From contig JAJUBI010000006.1 in assembly GCA_022419385.1 (NCBI GenBank), positions 1,054,001-1,118,000 of the forward strand: 64,000 nucleotides of DNA, written 5' to 3'. The first letter of the stretch is position 1; each line of letters starts with the position of its first letter. The notes beneath the pieces are model-generated. The model made no database searches. It was not told the origin of the DNA and saw only the letters and a program-made list of their open reading frames with translations. Shown here piece by piece: positions 1 through 12,600 of this stretch. The translations under genes and the position numbers were made by a program. Source of the stretch: Paraconiothyrium sp. Pb-2020 (Eukaryota; Ascomycota; Dothideomycetes; Pleosporales; Didymosphaeriaceae).

Positions 1-340
1 CCAGCGGAGCACGTGCATGGTTGATTCTAAACATTGTCTTATTTGTATAGGTAGATAGACTACATGTAGGGTTGTTTCCTTTGTGTAGAAGACTAGCCTT
101 GTTACATTGCTCGAAGGACCCTGCGATGGGTCGACGAGTTGTCTGTAGACGGCCTTTGGCTGTGCCATGGTACAATCGACTCGAAGCAGATCAGCATTAG
201 CCGATCCTTTCCTCGCATTCACACAGTGCACTGTTGGTGGCATTGTGACTCGTGTCGAAGTCTAGTGTGCGATGCGCACTCAGGCCGTCCGTGGATTAGG
301 ATGGAGAACAGTTGATTCAATTTCCAGAAGCAGAAGGCCT
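1..340. other. 3' flank of the zinc-finger gene, nothing coding seen
   Basis: This stretch lies downstream of the minus-strand zinc-finger gene that ends at 341. It probably holds that gene's 3' untranslated region and the flank of a neighbour outside the window. I see no convincing gene in it. Confidence 0.5.
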
Positions 341-1231
341 TCACTTCATCTTCTTCCGCTTCTTGAATACTACTGCCGGCGTACCTCCGGAAGCCTCTTC
401 TTCTTTCACCAAAGCCGCAGCGGCATCAACATCCTGTTCCTCTTTCTGCTTTACAGCAGCCTCCTCTACAGTTGGAATATTCGCCAGTGGTTGCAGCTGG
501 GCCTCTTCCTTGACCACGTCTTCTTCCTTGACCTCGCTTGTAAGCTCAGCGTTTTCATCTTTGATGTCGGTTTTCCGTCTCTTGAACAACGCCTCAATAT
601 CATCATCGTCGCCTCCGCCCTTTCCAGGCAAGCTCTTATACGTCTGTCCCCATCCTTTCTTGCGCGTGGTTTCACCCGCCAGCTCTCTCTCCGCCTCCTC
701 TTCATCCACCTTTCTCTTCCTTACGCCCTTATTCAGCGCCTTAAATTCCCCATCCTCTCCTACCTCACCTACAACCTCCTCTTTGACCACCGTCCACTCG
801 CCCTTGAGCGCCATCCCACCCCGCGCTTCATCCGGCACCGCAATACCCATCGCAGCAAGCTGCTCCCATTGCTTCTTTCGATCCTGCAGCGTCGCCTTTT
901 TTTCCTCTGTTTTCGCGAACGTCGGCTTTGCTGGCGCGTCGGTGGAAGCGGACGAGGAGGCTGAGGGAACAAGCCCGTTCAATCGCGCGACTTCATCTTT
1001 GGCGCGTTGCTTCTGACGCTCTTGGGCGGCTTGTTCACGGTGGAGGCCCTTGAGAGAGCGCTGGATGTTGGACTGGTGGCGACCAGTTGCCTCGTGTTGC
1101 TGGCGCTCGAATTTGGTGTCTTTGACATAGTCTTTGCAAAACTTGCACCAGTATTTTGGCTGCGCTGATTTAGTATTTGTTGATAAAGATAGTAGGTTAG
1201 GACTTACTGTCGACTTCCAGTACTCCGACAT
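341..1231 (-). CDS. U1-type C2H2 zinc-finger protein, WBP4/FBP21-like, probable spliceosome-associated factor
   Basis: Two exons (1231-1208 and 1159-341) with a 48 bp intron at 1160-1207 (GTAAGT...GCAG) give 280 residues. The intron length is a multiple of three, so the frame also reads through, but splicing restores the compact start MSEYWKST-PKYWCKFC. A U1-type matrin finger follows at once: C13-x2-C16-x13-H30-x5-H36. A basic helical stretch comes next, then a long low-complexity region rich in Lys, Glu and Ala. This MSEYWKS plus U1-finger start is known from WBP4/FBP21, a component of activated spliceosomes. No WW domain is visible, so the fungal form would be short, and a nuclear pre-mRNA splicing role is inferred from the family. 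A longer reading frame extends upstream to 1342, but the methionine at 1231 matches the family start. Confidence 0.8.
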   Translation of the reverse strand: MSEYWKSTVSPNLLSLSTNTKSAQPKYWCKFCKDYVKDTKFERQQHEATGRHQSNIQRSLKGLHREQAAQERQKQRAKDEVARLNGLVPSASSSASTDAPAKPTFAKTEEKKATLQDRKKQWEQLAAMGIAVPDEARGGMALKGEWTVVKEEVVGEVGEDGEFKALNKGVRKRKVDEEEAERELAGETTRKKGWGQTYKSLPGKGGGDDDDIEALFKRRKTDIKDENAELTSEVKEEDVVKEEAQLQPLANIPTVEEAAVKQKEEQDVDAAAALVKEEEASGGTPAVVFKKRKKMK

Positions 1232-2090
1232 GATTGTAAGGTTGCGGAAGACTTGCGCGGTTTGCGGCACGCAGAGTGAATCGGAGATTATGTAACCCCG
1301 CAGGACCTCGGGATGCGCGCGAGCACGTGCCGCGACCAACAATCGATTTGCGCAAGATCGGAGTTAATTCTCTCGAAGATGTAGCCCAAACGATAAATCA
1401 TTTCCTACTACTATCCTTTGTACAATATGCACTGAGTGACATATGGCTGCATCACACGTTAGCTCTTTCGAGTAAGAGATCTTCATGTACCTCGCAGACT
1501 AATCATTATGTCAAGCAGCCTTGTACTTCGATTGACGGCCTTATAACAGCTTCAATATCCATGAGAAACTCCGGACCGACATGGAGCGGCCACAAGAGCT
1601 GGGTTATCCTCATGGTGTGCAACCAATTACGCAGATATCGACTTATACATGACGTAGTCGTGAGCCGAGGGTCTTCGACTTGACGGCTGACACGAAATAG
1701 AGAGACGCAAGCTTCGCGAGGCAAAAGGCTACTTCAAGTTACCTATGGTAAATGGACCAACATACTAATGGAAGACACACACGCATCAATCACGTCTCTA
1801 CTACCGCTGCCCACCGCCTATCCACGTTGAGGAACTTGTAGATCTCGCATTATGCGACGGCCACAGGCGGGTTGAATGGGTTCCGACCGCGACGCGCACG
1901 GGCCAACCATCGTCCTACGTCCGTACACATCGGTGTACCTATGAAGTTGGAAATGACCGGACGTCAGAGTATTTCCCTATATAAGTGACCACTAGGAATT
2001 CACTTCAGATGGACAGATCCATTTCGAAGCTCAGGATAACATCCTCGCCTACAGACAATCCTTATCATCCCGCTGCACTCAATTACTATC
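1232..2090. other. Divergent intergenic region with a TATA box for the downstream SDR
   Basis: This is the shared upstream region of the zinc-finger gene (minus) and the dehydrogenase (plus). A TATA-like element, CTATATAAG at about 1977-1985, lies roughly 105 bp before the dehydrogenase ATG. No other gene is seen. Confidence 0.5.
1978..1985 (+). promoter_or_regulatory. TATA box of the SDR gene
   Basis: The sequence TATATAAG lies about 105 bp upstream of the ATG at 2091, a usual spacing for a fungal core promoter. Confidence 0.45.
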
Positions 2091-3096
2091 ATGTCCAGAG
2101 TCTCATTCCATCCCCAAACCTCCATGCCAGATCTCTCTGGGCGGGTGTATTTCGTCACTGGAGGTATTCATGGCTGTAAACCATAGAAAGGTGCTTTAAA
2201 TGACCATGTCTACAGGTACAACGGGCCTTGGAGCCGGAGCTATCTCGTTGCTCGCAGCCAAAAACCCAGCCAAAATCTTCTTCAGTGGACGAAACAAATC
2301 AAAGGCCGACGAATTGATCGCCAAGTTGGAGAAGACATCCACTTCCACGGAACTCGTTTTTGTCGAATGCGACCTCTCAAGCCTCGCCTCCGTGCAACAA
2401 GCCGCTCAACGATTTCTTGCACAGTCGAGTCGCCTCGATGTCCTGATGTGTAACGCTGGCATCATGGCAGTGCCGCCCGGCCTTAGCAAGGATGGCTATG
2501 AAATCCAGTTTGCAACCAACCACCTCGGTCACGCACTCCTCATCAAGTTGCTGTTGCCCACATTGCTTGAGACTGCAAGTCAGCCCGGTTCAGATGTGCG
2601 CATCGTCAATCTATCATCGACCGCACACTCTACGACCCCAAGTGGTGGCATTGAAATTAGCACGCTGAAGACGCCGCAAGCATCCCTAGGTCCGATATAC
2701 TAACCCCGAAAGTTCACGCGGTACGGCCAGAGCAAGCTTGCCAATTTGCTGTACGCTGCGGAGCTGGCGAAGAGATATCCGAGCATCACGTCTGTCGCGG
2801 TACATCCAGGATTCATCAAAACCGACCTGATCACGGGTACGAGCTTCGTGGATCGCCAGATTGTAGCCATGGCCAGACTAGCGAGTTTGGCCTCAGGTGG
2901 AAGGAGTATGTCGTTCGAGGAAGGTCCGTATAACCAGACTTGGGCAGCGACCACACCGAAGAAGAACCTTAAAAACGGGGGGTATTACGAGCCAATTGGA
3001 AGATTGGTAGTTCCTTCAACAAGTTATGGCAAGGACAGTGCTTTGGCGGAAAGACTATATGACTGGACGGAGACGGAGCTTGCAGCTTTTGAATGA
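2091..3096 (+). pseudogene. Short-chain dehydrogenase/reductase interrupted by one in-frame stop
   Basis: Exon 1 (2091-2163), a 52 bp intron (2164-2215, GTATTC...ACAG) and exon 2 (2216-3096) rebuild a classical SDR of the retinol-dehydrogenase/WW-oxidoreductase style. Splicing creates the cofactor motif TGGTTGLG (residues 23-30). CNAG (about 103-106), the active-site serine in NLSS (about 158) and YGQSK (Tyr/Lys about 194/198) follow, with a normal C-terminus ending at 3096. A TAA at 2701-2703 interrupts the frame seven codons before the catalytic Tyr, and the same frame resumes at once. No splice donor in the right phase removes the stop. The product would therefore be truncated before YxxxK and inactive. 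Read-through, a base error or recent pseudogenisation are possible. Family assignment is firm; substrate is unknown. Confidence 0.8.
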
Positions 3097-3799
3097 TTCC
3101 TGGGAACTCGGCTTGGTCACCTACCTGTTGGCCTTATACTCTCATTTACGGGATAGATGCTTATTACAATTAGAATGGGACATTCTTTGACGATGCGAAC
3201 GATTACCTAGTGACCCTCCATCTAACCACCCAAGAAATAGCCCAGAGCAGACGCTTCAGACGCCCTTGTAAGCTTTGTTCGAAGATTAGCAAGCGAACCT
3301 AAGATCTCCTAGTGTAGTATGCCTTGAGGCGAGACATGGTACCATAGGTATTTAGATGCAGGCATCATCGAGATCCGACTGCAAGATACTAGGTCCGCCG
3401 GTCCTATCGCAATACTCGTTCGTGGGTCCTCATCACCTCAGTGGCAGCAGTATGCAAGCTAGAGCAACTGTGGTATTGGCGGAATGCCATTGGCGTGACC
3501 ATTTTTGGGTTACGTGTCCCAATACAGGATGCCTGCTGATGAGCTCTCATAGGATCAGAGCTCTGCAAAAAGCATATATGTATGTCTTGTATGAGGTATG
3601 AGCGAAGTTGCTCGGAGAGCATTCACGCTAGGCCATATCCATACCTGACGTTCCTTGCACACGAGCAGCCCCACTTCTGCTGAACGCCGTACGCCAAGAC
3701 CGGCATTCGGACGACATTGTATTAAACTCGCAGTCGCGCAGCTCACCATCTCCACGTCACTCTATTTAGACACTATACGACCGCAGCACGAATGCGAAC
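3097..3799. other. Intergenic region, nothing coding seen
   Basis: This region holds the 3' flank of the broken dehydrogenase and the promoter of methionine aminopeptidase 2. Short open frames on both strands lack family features. I see no RNA gene or repeat. Confidence 0.4.
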
Positions 3800-5329
3800 A
3801 TGGGCTCCAAGACACCCGACGGTCATCATCAGGGACCTAATGGTACATTTATACATAGCAGCATCCTAGTCGAATCTAACACGTGAGCAGATTCCCCTGC
3901 ACACGCTGCAATCGCTTCCACCAACCCTCAGAAGCCAGCTACAGCAAGCGGCCTCCTACAAGGTACACTCGAAGGAGAAGAAGAAGGTGAGTAACGCCGG
4001 ATTGGGTATAGTAGGGTCATCTAACACGTCTCACCACAGATGGAGATGACGACGATGCCATATGCGGAGCTAATGGGGAAGTGAACGATGCCAAAGAAAT
4101 TCAGAAGAAAAAGAGGAAGCGAAACAAGAAAAAGAAAAGCAAACTGCCTGTGCAACAAACGGTTCCTCCCCGAGTTGCCTTGTCTAACCTCTTCCGGGAC
4201 CTGCAATACCCTGCGGGTGAAATCGTGGAGCACGTCGTAGATGAGAATTTACAGCGTACCACCGCCGAAGAGGTCCGCCACCAAGCTGTGTTAGACGACA
4301 TGGATGACGAATTCCTGGGCGACTATCGTAAGGCTGCAGAGGTGCATCGTCAAGTCCGAAAGCACGTCCAGACCATCGCAAAGCCAGGCATAACCATGAC
4401 CGAGCTTGCACAAGAGATTGAGGACAGTGTGAGGGCTCTTGTTGGTCACCAAGGTCTTGATACGGGTGATGCTCTTAAAGCTGGCATGGGTTTCCCCACA
4501 GGACTTTGCTTGAACCACGTTGCTGCACATTGGACTCCTAATGCTGGCAACAAGGAAGTTGTCTTGCAACATGACGACGTCCTCAGTGTGGATTTCGGTG
4601 TTCATGTCAGCGGAAGGATCGTCGATAGCGCCTTCACACTTGCCTTCAATCCCGTATACGATCCTTTACTCGCGGCGGTGAAGGCGACTACCAATGCCGG
4701 ATTGAAAGAAGCCGGTGTCGATGCCCGCATGGACCACCTGAGTGAGGTCATGCAAGAAGTGATGGAGAGCTACGAAGTCGAACTTAAAGGAAAGACTATT
4801 CCCGTGAAAGCCGTTCGCAACATTACGGGCCATAACATCCTACGCTACAAGATTCATGGTGATAAGCAGGTCCCTTTCTACAAGACCAAGACGAATCAGC
4901 GTATGGAAGAAGGCGACATCTTCGCTATCGAAACGTTTGGCACCACGGGCAAAGGTCGGATGATGGATGATGTCGGCATTTATGGTTATGGGCGGAACCA
5001 AAACGTGAACACCGCTGGCCTCCATCATGCATCTGCGAGGTCGTTGCTAAAGACGATTGATGCGAACTTCGGGACTATCGTCTTTGCTAAGCGCTATCTC
5101 GAGCGCATTGGAGCCAAGAACTACCATCTTGGTATGAGATCGCTCGTGCAGCACGGTGTGGTTGAGTCGTACTCACCGCTGGTCGACGTTCCTGGCTCGT
5201 ATGTAGCCCAATTTGAGCATGTGAGTATTGTTCATATTTTAAACACGATACTATGTTGACTGTTGCCGGCAGACTGTTTTACTACGCCCTAACTGCAAGG
5301 AGATCATCTCTCGAGGCGACGATTACTGA
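3800..5329 (+). CDS. Methionine aminopeptidase 2
   Basis: Four exons (3800-3842, 3891-3986, 4040-5220, 5273-5329) give 458 residues. The enzyme removes the initiator methionine from nascent proteins at the ribosome. The N-terminus is acidic and then strongly Lys-rich (about residues 65-82), as in eukaryotic MetAP2, where this region is linked to ribosome and eIF2 association. The pita-bread fold carries all five metal ligands: D231 and D242 (VDFGVH...IVDSAF), H311 (GHNI), E344 (IETFG) and E439 (QFEH). H210 in AAHWTPN corresponds to the substrate-contact His. The last intron splits the final metal-binding segment, so the unspliced frame ends too early. The C-terminus GDDY is the usual family ending. 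The start at 3800 gives the normal fungal length. It is a housekeeping cytosolic enzyme and the target class of fumagillin. Confidence 0.95.
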
Positions 5330-6432
5330 GAATGGTTGAACATCTAGGCGCTAGACTGTTTGGATCAGGATCCTCTTCTGGTTTATCATTGTACTTTTGA
5401 CTTCAACAGTCATGCGACGCGTATCTGAAAGCTTCCTGGAACGCGAAATTACAACGATTCAACATCATACTTATACTGCTGAAATCTAGATTAGTGATGC
5501 CTAACTCCTTGTCCAAGAAGATGAGCAACAGATAGTAAGTCATAAAGAGCTGTCAGCGCTTGAAACCAACATGAACTTGGAACATCAAACTGGAACGAAT
5601 CCACACAGACCTCTCTGTTTCTTTATCATGAGATTAATCACGTTGGTAGCAAAGTAAAGGCTACGAACGCTTTTTGGCTAAAACAGATGTGTTACCTGTT
5701 CATTTCCAGCACATCTGAATACAGAAGATACCAGGCCTAGTAGGGCCATGTCTCGATCTGTGTTCATGTGTAAGGGGTACGCGAGGATCTTCCAGTCCGA
5801 CCTATAAAAGCAGTGGTGGAAGGCAGTAGAGGCGGGAAGCCCAAAAGCAGTGGTATCTCTACGTCTCATAGCCGGGGATTGTACGAGCAAATGAATCCAA
5901 GACTGCAGATGTCCGATCGCCGTATGTAGCTAGTGCACTCAGGCGCATGTGAAGGTTATGTGCAGCTAGAATGAAACTGGACGATGCTCCCAGATAGGAG
6001 CAGGTACGAGTGAGTTCCAAAATTGGTGGAGTTGTTGCCGGGTGGCGATCCCGCGTATGTGATTGGTCGGCGAAGCGCATAGCTTCAATACTTATCGGCA
6101 TCGCTCATCCTAGTCGATGACAGCACTACAATTCGTCGGACAACGGCGACTCCACTTCAGTATTGAAGTCAGAGCTAACAGACACGATGACGATCTCGTC
6201 GCCAAAAAAGTTTTGGTGCCCAAACTGTTCCTCGCTATGCAGCGCAGGAACCACTGACGGCCCCATGCATTAGTGAGCCTAATCAATAGCCGTATATGCT
6301 GGCTCGGCTGTAGTGTAAAGCAACTGAGGCAGGCTGTACTCAGCTCCTTCGAGGTGCTATGTACAAAAGCCCTCAATGACCCAGGTCTGGTAGCGACCTT
6401 TCACCTTAGTTCTAAAGCTTCCATTGTTGATC
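5330..6432. other. Intergenic region of 1.1 kb, nothing supported
   Basis: Several short open frames occur on both strands (for example 5678-5890 and 6110-6376), but none has a recognisable motif or a good start. It probably contains the terminator of methionine aminopeptidase 2 and the promoter of the secreted protein at 6433. Confidence 0.4.
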
Positions 6433-7700
6433 ATGGCGTCCGCTCGCTTACTTCGTCTGATCGCTGCGGCTTTTTTACTTGCATTATCGGTCGCCGACCC
6501 CAACAGTGTGTGTTATTCTTACGGAGTTGATTATGTAGATGAGGGCAGTTACTTCATCAATAAGAGCTCAAACGAATCTTTCACCTGCGTTTCAACCTTT
6601 TCAGGTTGCAACAGTGGGCCGGATCTCGCAGAAGTCTTATTCGTCGACCCGGGTGGTGATGAATACGTTTGCTCAGAGGTTCAGACTACACCTGACAACA
6701 CTCCAATGCTATCGACATGTCCGTTCACGAAGAACGAGATGATATCTGGTCACAATATGATCTTGGTAATCGGCAACAACGACGACGGAGAGCCATTTGC
6801 ATGGCAAAGGGGTAAGTGTGACGTCTCAGGTGAAATGCATATGGCGCTCATGAAAGGATAGACATCTACCTCACCGTTGGAATCCAAGCTACAACAACGT
6901 ACACTCCCACGGTTACCTTCAGTATCACTTCTGCACCTGTAGTCACTATGATGACAACCTCGACGCTGGGTCTTACATCAACAATCAAGAATACCAATAT
7001 TGTTACTCTTCCTTCAGCGACCGCAAAGAAGACCCAGTTCATCACACCCCCAGCAGTGTTCACTACTAGCACTAGAACCATCACACGTAAACACCGAGCA
7101 TGGACCAAAAGGCTGAGCATCACAACCGAGACGAGTACCGCAACCTGCGTCACTCCTGCGCCGTGGTTGCACAAGCAGGACAAACCTTGCTGGTATTCGC
7201 CGACTCTGGTCCATCCCGCCGCACTCGAGACTCCCACCGGATCTCCAAATCACAGAAACATGCGCAAGTCTGATCGAGCCGTGTCAGTTGCATACGCCCG
7301 TGCTCGTATTGAGGCGGCTAAGGCTCGCCGCGATCAAAAAGCCAAAGGGTTTCAATTCGACAAGCGTGCCCCCGACCTCCCAACAATAACTGTCAATGCA
7401 ACAATACCTATTAACGCCACAATCACTATCACTGGCAGTCCGGTTACCACTACCGAGACTACGGCCGTATCAACTACTGCCACTATCACGCTGCCGCCGT
7501 TGACAGTGTATACCGGACGATACACGCCCTTTACGACACTGCCAACGCCAACGAAGACGCGACTCTCTTTCGTACGCACGACTACGACGAAGATCAAGAC
7601 CATCTCCGCTACGTATACGAAGACGATCGTTGTAACGCCATCCGCGTCATTGAAAGCCTGCAGAGCGCAAGGTGGACGTTACTGGAACGGATGGGATTAA
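6433..7700 (+). CDS. Secreted Thr-rich cell-surface protein, conserved fungal family of unknown function
   Basis: Two exons (6433-6811, 6862-7700) with a 50 bp intron (GTAAGT...GATAG) give 405 residues. A signal peptide spans about residues 1-21 (hydrophobic LLRLIAAAFLLALSVA). The N-terminal part has regularly placed cysteines (CYSYGVDYVDEGSYFIN, FTCVSTFSGC, VCSEV, CPF) and ends with the AWQRDIYL segment formed by splicing. I recognise this module from many secreted Pezizomycotina proteins of unknown function. The rest is rich in Thr/Ser/Val, suggesting dense O-glycosylation. A dibasic KR before APDLP looks like a Kex2 site that would split off the last third. There is no clear GPI tail; the C-terminus ends in a short Cys/Gly/Trp segment. 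A wall or extracellular role is inferred. The first usable ATG is at 6433. Confidence 0.8.
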
Positions 7701-9623
7701 TTTCGATATACACAGATTTGGGGTGGAAACATTGTAACATATCAGAATTTCCGTTCTATACCACCTGCTAGCAACAACAGTAGCATTTCTCTAATTCATA
7801 ATGCATATCCTACAATCCACTTTTCAGCATCCAATGAACCTGCCATTAGCTTCCTAGAACGCACTCAGCAAGCGTCCAATTAGTCGCATTCTGAATCGGG
7901 GTGCGTCATAAGAATCAGATAAGCTCTTGACGTGCGATGTCGTACGTCAGACTTTTCAGCCTTCACAGACCTATATGCAGTGATCTGCTGTCAACCAGGC
8001 ATCAAAGCCGAACCTTCGAGTAACCTGAGATACTAACGGATGACTGCGTCAGACATACATGACGCTAAGGCACGAGCCCAGGCCGCCCATTTCCAATAAG
8101 CTCTGCCCTGCGCTTATGCGCAACGCTTCGCCATGCGGGAGGAGATTCCGGTCGGCTTTCGTCCCAAGGTTCGGTACCGATGCCGTACCACGTAGCACAG
8201 GAGCCATAAGACCCTCTAGTTGGCTGTTCCTGCATCTCACTTCGAGCGTCACGCAAAATTCGTGTAACGGTTCTTCTTTTGTGTGACAATAAAAGTGAAT
8301 GTGGCCCATTCTACTCCCATAGACAGACCCAGAGTTCCGGGCTCCCCGCATGTTCCGAAATAACGGGAACCCGCTGCCCCACGTCAACACGAACCGATAG
8401 TCTAGTAGTGCCCAGGACACGCTGCTAAACGTGATTTGCACAGCCTTCCTAGTTAGCAGGCGACGACTAGTCAAAGACCCTGTTTTTGTTTTGCCATTAC
8501 AGCCTCGTGTATGCACATTAGAAGCCGTGCAGCCGCGGCCTACCCCTCCACCCGGCGCATCTTCCGTTATCCTCCAATTCCCGGAGACTTATCTTCGAGT
8601 TCTCAATTTAACATCCGGACGCCGATCTGCAGGTCTAGCACCAATCTAGGCTGGACCAAATGTATGGTAGCGGATCCCGCAACTACTGTATAATTACACT
8701 AGCAATTGCTGATCTCTCTGTACATCTGTACAGGCTTTATGCTGCCACTATTCACTCTCAGAGAGAATCAAGGTTCTTCTTCAGAACGTCGTCACATTCA
8801 GCGAACCTAAACTTAGAAGAAAGCCTTGCTGGGCCATTTCGTACAGTATGACCTAGGGACATATGAAACACATGTTGACTTGAGCGTGTGAAGTTCGTCA
8901 AATCTACTCGGGCTGTGCGGATTCACTGATATAGGGAACTGCGGACTGAAAATTTGGCTACAGGCTAAGGACGGGAAGAAAGTCTGAATGATTGGAGAAT
9001 GACGAAGAAGATGCTCAACAGGATCCTCTTTCGCCTTCGTCGCCACTATGTGCCGTACATGGAGACGAACTCAGGCTTGTCTGAGCTTGCAAGAGAGAAA
9101 GCGATTGAACGGGCAATAGGTCCATGCGACGGTGCACGCATACGTTGAGTCTTGAACATGTATATTACTCAGCTTCAGCCAGAGCTTGCACCCAGAATCA
9201 CCTAAGACGTCGCCTCAGCAACTAAGCGCCCGCGTTTGACGGAGCTCGAAATGTTGAACGAAACAACCGGTGGACAAATCCTTCCTGAAATAAGCCTCGA
9301 GATGAGGCACTATGCTTTTCCATAGAGAAACCTGTAATAAAATGATGATGGTTAGAGAATTAGGAGCGGGAGGATGAGGAATGCACTCACCTGTGAAAGG
9401 AACAAGAAACTTCAGGGTGTGAAGAATCCCATCCAACAAACCAAATCAAGTAGCCGTCTCCAAAAACCTTTCCTGACTAGAGCCCAACTCCGCCCATGCA
9501 TATGCAACCACACAAAACCGCTCCACAAAAAGCAACGCCGGGGCAAAGGAATGACAATCACCGACAGATCCACACCGGGTGAAATATACGTACCTCGTAG
9601 TCGAAGTGGGCCCAAGGAGCAAT
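7701..9623. other. Intergenic region of 1.9 kb, nothing supported
   Basis: This lies between the secreted protein gene and the 3' end of PRP5 on the minus strand. The longest open frame (8049-8516, minus) shows no family signature, and its antisense overlaps are similar in length. I see no tRNA or clear transposon remnant. Confidence 0.4.
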
Positions 9624-12600
9624 CTAGACGACACTGTAGCGTCCGGTTGCTCCACGAACAGCGGTATCTTCAGCAGACATGGTCGCCTCCTTGAGCAGTC
9701 GAGTAATTTCCATCATAGCGTCAGTGACCACATTTTCGTTATCACCTTCAACAAGTATATAAAGCTTTGGTAACTCATTCTCACCAGGTTCTTTACCTGG
9801 CGGGTAGAAGTTGCCCTTGGTGGTAATGGAAACACCGGTCGTATCCAAGATCTTGACAACATTGGTGCGATTGGTGACAGCCCAGCGTGCCTTCTGTGGG
9901 AAATCGTTGATCTCAATTGTCGAATGAAAAGCACCGGCATCTGGACCTTTGTTATCAATGGGCTGGCCGTGGTGAATCATACCCTTCTTGCTCAAGCGAC
10001 CATCAACCTTGCTGGCAGCTGCCAAAGCCCTCTCTTTAGCGGACATGGGTTTCGTCGGGCCAGTTGCGGCAGGACGCTCTGTCTTACTGACCACGATTTT
10101 GCTGGTAAGGAGTCGCTTCCATGCCGGTTCATCTGCTGCAGGTTCGGTCTCCTTGCCTGCACTTGCTGCAGAAACCACCTCGGGCAGCTTCTTGAGAGCG
10201 GGCAACTCCGGTTCGTCATCACTGACCTCCTCGCCTTCGATATGATGCGCTCGCTTCTCTCGCCTCTTCTCCATGGCACGTGCCGCATCGAGCTTGTCAA
10301 GACCTTTGCCGCCAAACCCAGGATCGAACCACTTCTCCTCACCAGCTTTGATCTTAGCTTTGAACTCCTTTGAGATATTAGCAAGATCCTTGGGGACCTC
10401 CTGCTGACTATCTCTCAAAGCCCTAGCAACATGCATGGCAAAGCGCTCTTCACCTGGAATTTGAACTAGCGTGACGGCTGTACCTTTGTTGCCCGCACGG
10501 CCAGTACGTCCGCAACGATGCACGTAGTCTTCCAAGTGCGTCGGGCAATCGTAGTTGAACACCATAGCAAGGTTAGGAACATCTAGCCCGCGGGCAGCCA
10601 CGGAGGTAGCGATCAAAATGGGCAAAACTCCCTGTTTGAAGTCGTTAATAGCCTCACTACGATCCGTCTGATCCTTGGCGCCGTGAATCGTGTTTACACC
10701 GACATATTTCGCTTTCATAAGCTTATGGAGGAGATCCTCGGCAGTCTCTTGTCGCTCCACAAATACAAGTATTTGTGCATTCTCATCCTTGGAGAATAAG
10801 AGACCCAACTGTCGGAGAAGCTCTTTCATCTTGGGCTCTTGTCCTGGTGGTACTGTGATCACTACTTGGTGGACATCCTTGGTAACGACGCTGCGGCCTC
10901 CGATCGTCACTTCAGCAGGATTTGTAAGACCCTTCTTTGCCAGAGCGTTAATATTTTTAGGCATAGTAGCGGAAAAGAGAATGGTCTGGCGATCAGGCCG
11001 AATGTTGGCCATAATCTTCATGACCTGCGGTTCGAAGCCCATGTCAAACATGCGGTCAGCCTCGTCTAAAATGAGATATGTAACGCGCTTCAGGTTGAGC
11101 ACACGGCCTGAGTTACTCTGGAGAAGGTCAATAAGGCGACCAGGAGTTGCGCACAGAACATGGATGCCGCCACGCTTAATCATCGCAATTTGCTCTGAAA
11201 TGGGCGAACCTCCATAGGCGCAGGCAATATGTAGATTTGATGCCTTGAGAAAAGGTCTCAACTCTTTGCCGATCTGGTCGGAGAGTTCTCGTGTGGGGGC
11301 AAGAACCAGGGCAATCGGACCATCTGAGGGCTTGAGTGGCTGCTGATCCAGAATATGGCGAATCATGGGAATTCCGAAAGCAAGAGTCTTTCCAGACCCA
11401 GTCTTCGCTACTCCGATAAAATCCAGGCCAGACTCAGCCATAGGAATAGCCTGTGCTTGAATGGGCGTAGGCTTGGTGAAACGTAGCTTAGCAAATACGT
11501 CCATCGTCTGTTGCAGAAGACCCATCTGAGCCCATTTGGTGACAGGGCGGGGCACGTCAGCACCTTTTACAATGATGCCGTCGAGTTCAAAACGAAGATT
11601 GCGTACTTCCTCTTCGGTCATGTTTGCGATCTCCGTAGGTTCGGTGTAGAAGTTCTTACGGAAAGGATCATACTCAACTTTGGAATGGTCGGTAATAGGA
11701 ACCTCCTTCTTCCTCTTTTTGGTAGCAGCGAGCGCCAGGAGATCCTCACCTTCGACAGCAGTCAAGTCTGGTTCGTGGTCGTCATCAAACATGGTCTGGC
11801 CTTGTGGTCGACCTCTGCTTGGCTGGGTATCAGTCAAGCCTGCCATGAAGGCGTCGAGGGCATCGATGTCGTCTTCTTGAGCGCCTGCGACTTCGTCAAC
11901 GTCCATCTTTTCAGCGGACTCTTCGGTGACTTCTTTCATCTGCGCATCTTCGTTCGCCATCTCCGCGCGGCGTTTCTCCAGTTGAGCTTGGATTTCTGCT
12001 GCGTTGTCCCCCTCAGGGCTGTCCATGTCATCCATAACATCGTCTTCCTCGGCATCGGGTGCATCGGGCACGTCTTGATCAAGTGGGGTGAATTCGGGAA
12101 GTGCCTGCAGCGAACGCTTGCCCGTGTTCTCTTCGTCGTCCAGTAATGCCTTCTTCGCGGGCTTGCTTGCTTCTTCACCAGATTTAGCTTTGTTCCCGAA
12201 GGAGCCGATGTTACCGTTTGGTTTGGTTGGCAGTCCGCCTCGACCTGTTCTGGTTAGCCGGTGTGGAGGTGCAGAGATGTCACACATACTCGGAACTGTA
12301 GCACCGTTGCTGATGGCGCCGTTGATCTTAGCAAACGGCGCTGGGGCAGCGGTCTCAGCGAGCTTGAAAGGCTCCTTCGCCTTGGTCTGCTTGGCTTTCT
12401 TCTCCGCACTAAGCTTCGAGGGAGCTGTAACCTTTGAGGCGCCGGTCTCTGCCTCGCTCGCTGCGGGCACCGAAGTGATTGTTGGTGTGGCGGGGGTGGT
12501 AGGAGCTGGCGACGAACCCGCGGCGGGACTGTCAGTCTTGTCTGCCTGCTTCTTCTTCTTCCATGCCTCCAGACGAGCAAGCGTGGCAGCTCTCTTCGCT

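Noticed and set aside
272..1016. Two plus-strand frames of about 230 codons over the zinc-finger gene
   Set aside because: Both are antisense shadows of the Glu/Lys-rich region of the minus-strand gene.
2596..2712. An intron that would remove the in-frame stop of the SDR
   Set aside because: The acceptor and branch sequence look good, but the only in-phase GT donor (2610 area, valine in RIVNLSS) would delete the active-site serine; shorter spans have no GT donor in phase.
8049..8516. Minus-strand frame of 155 codons in a long intergenic region
   Set aside because: Composition and overlapping frames of similar length suggest chance.
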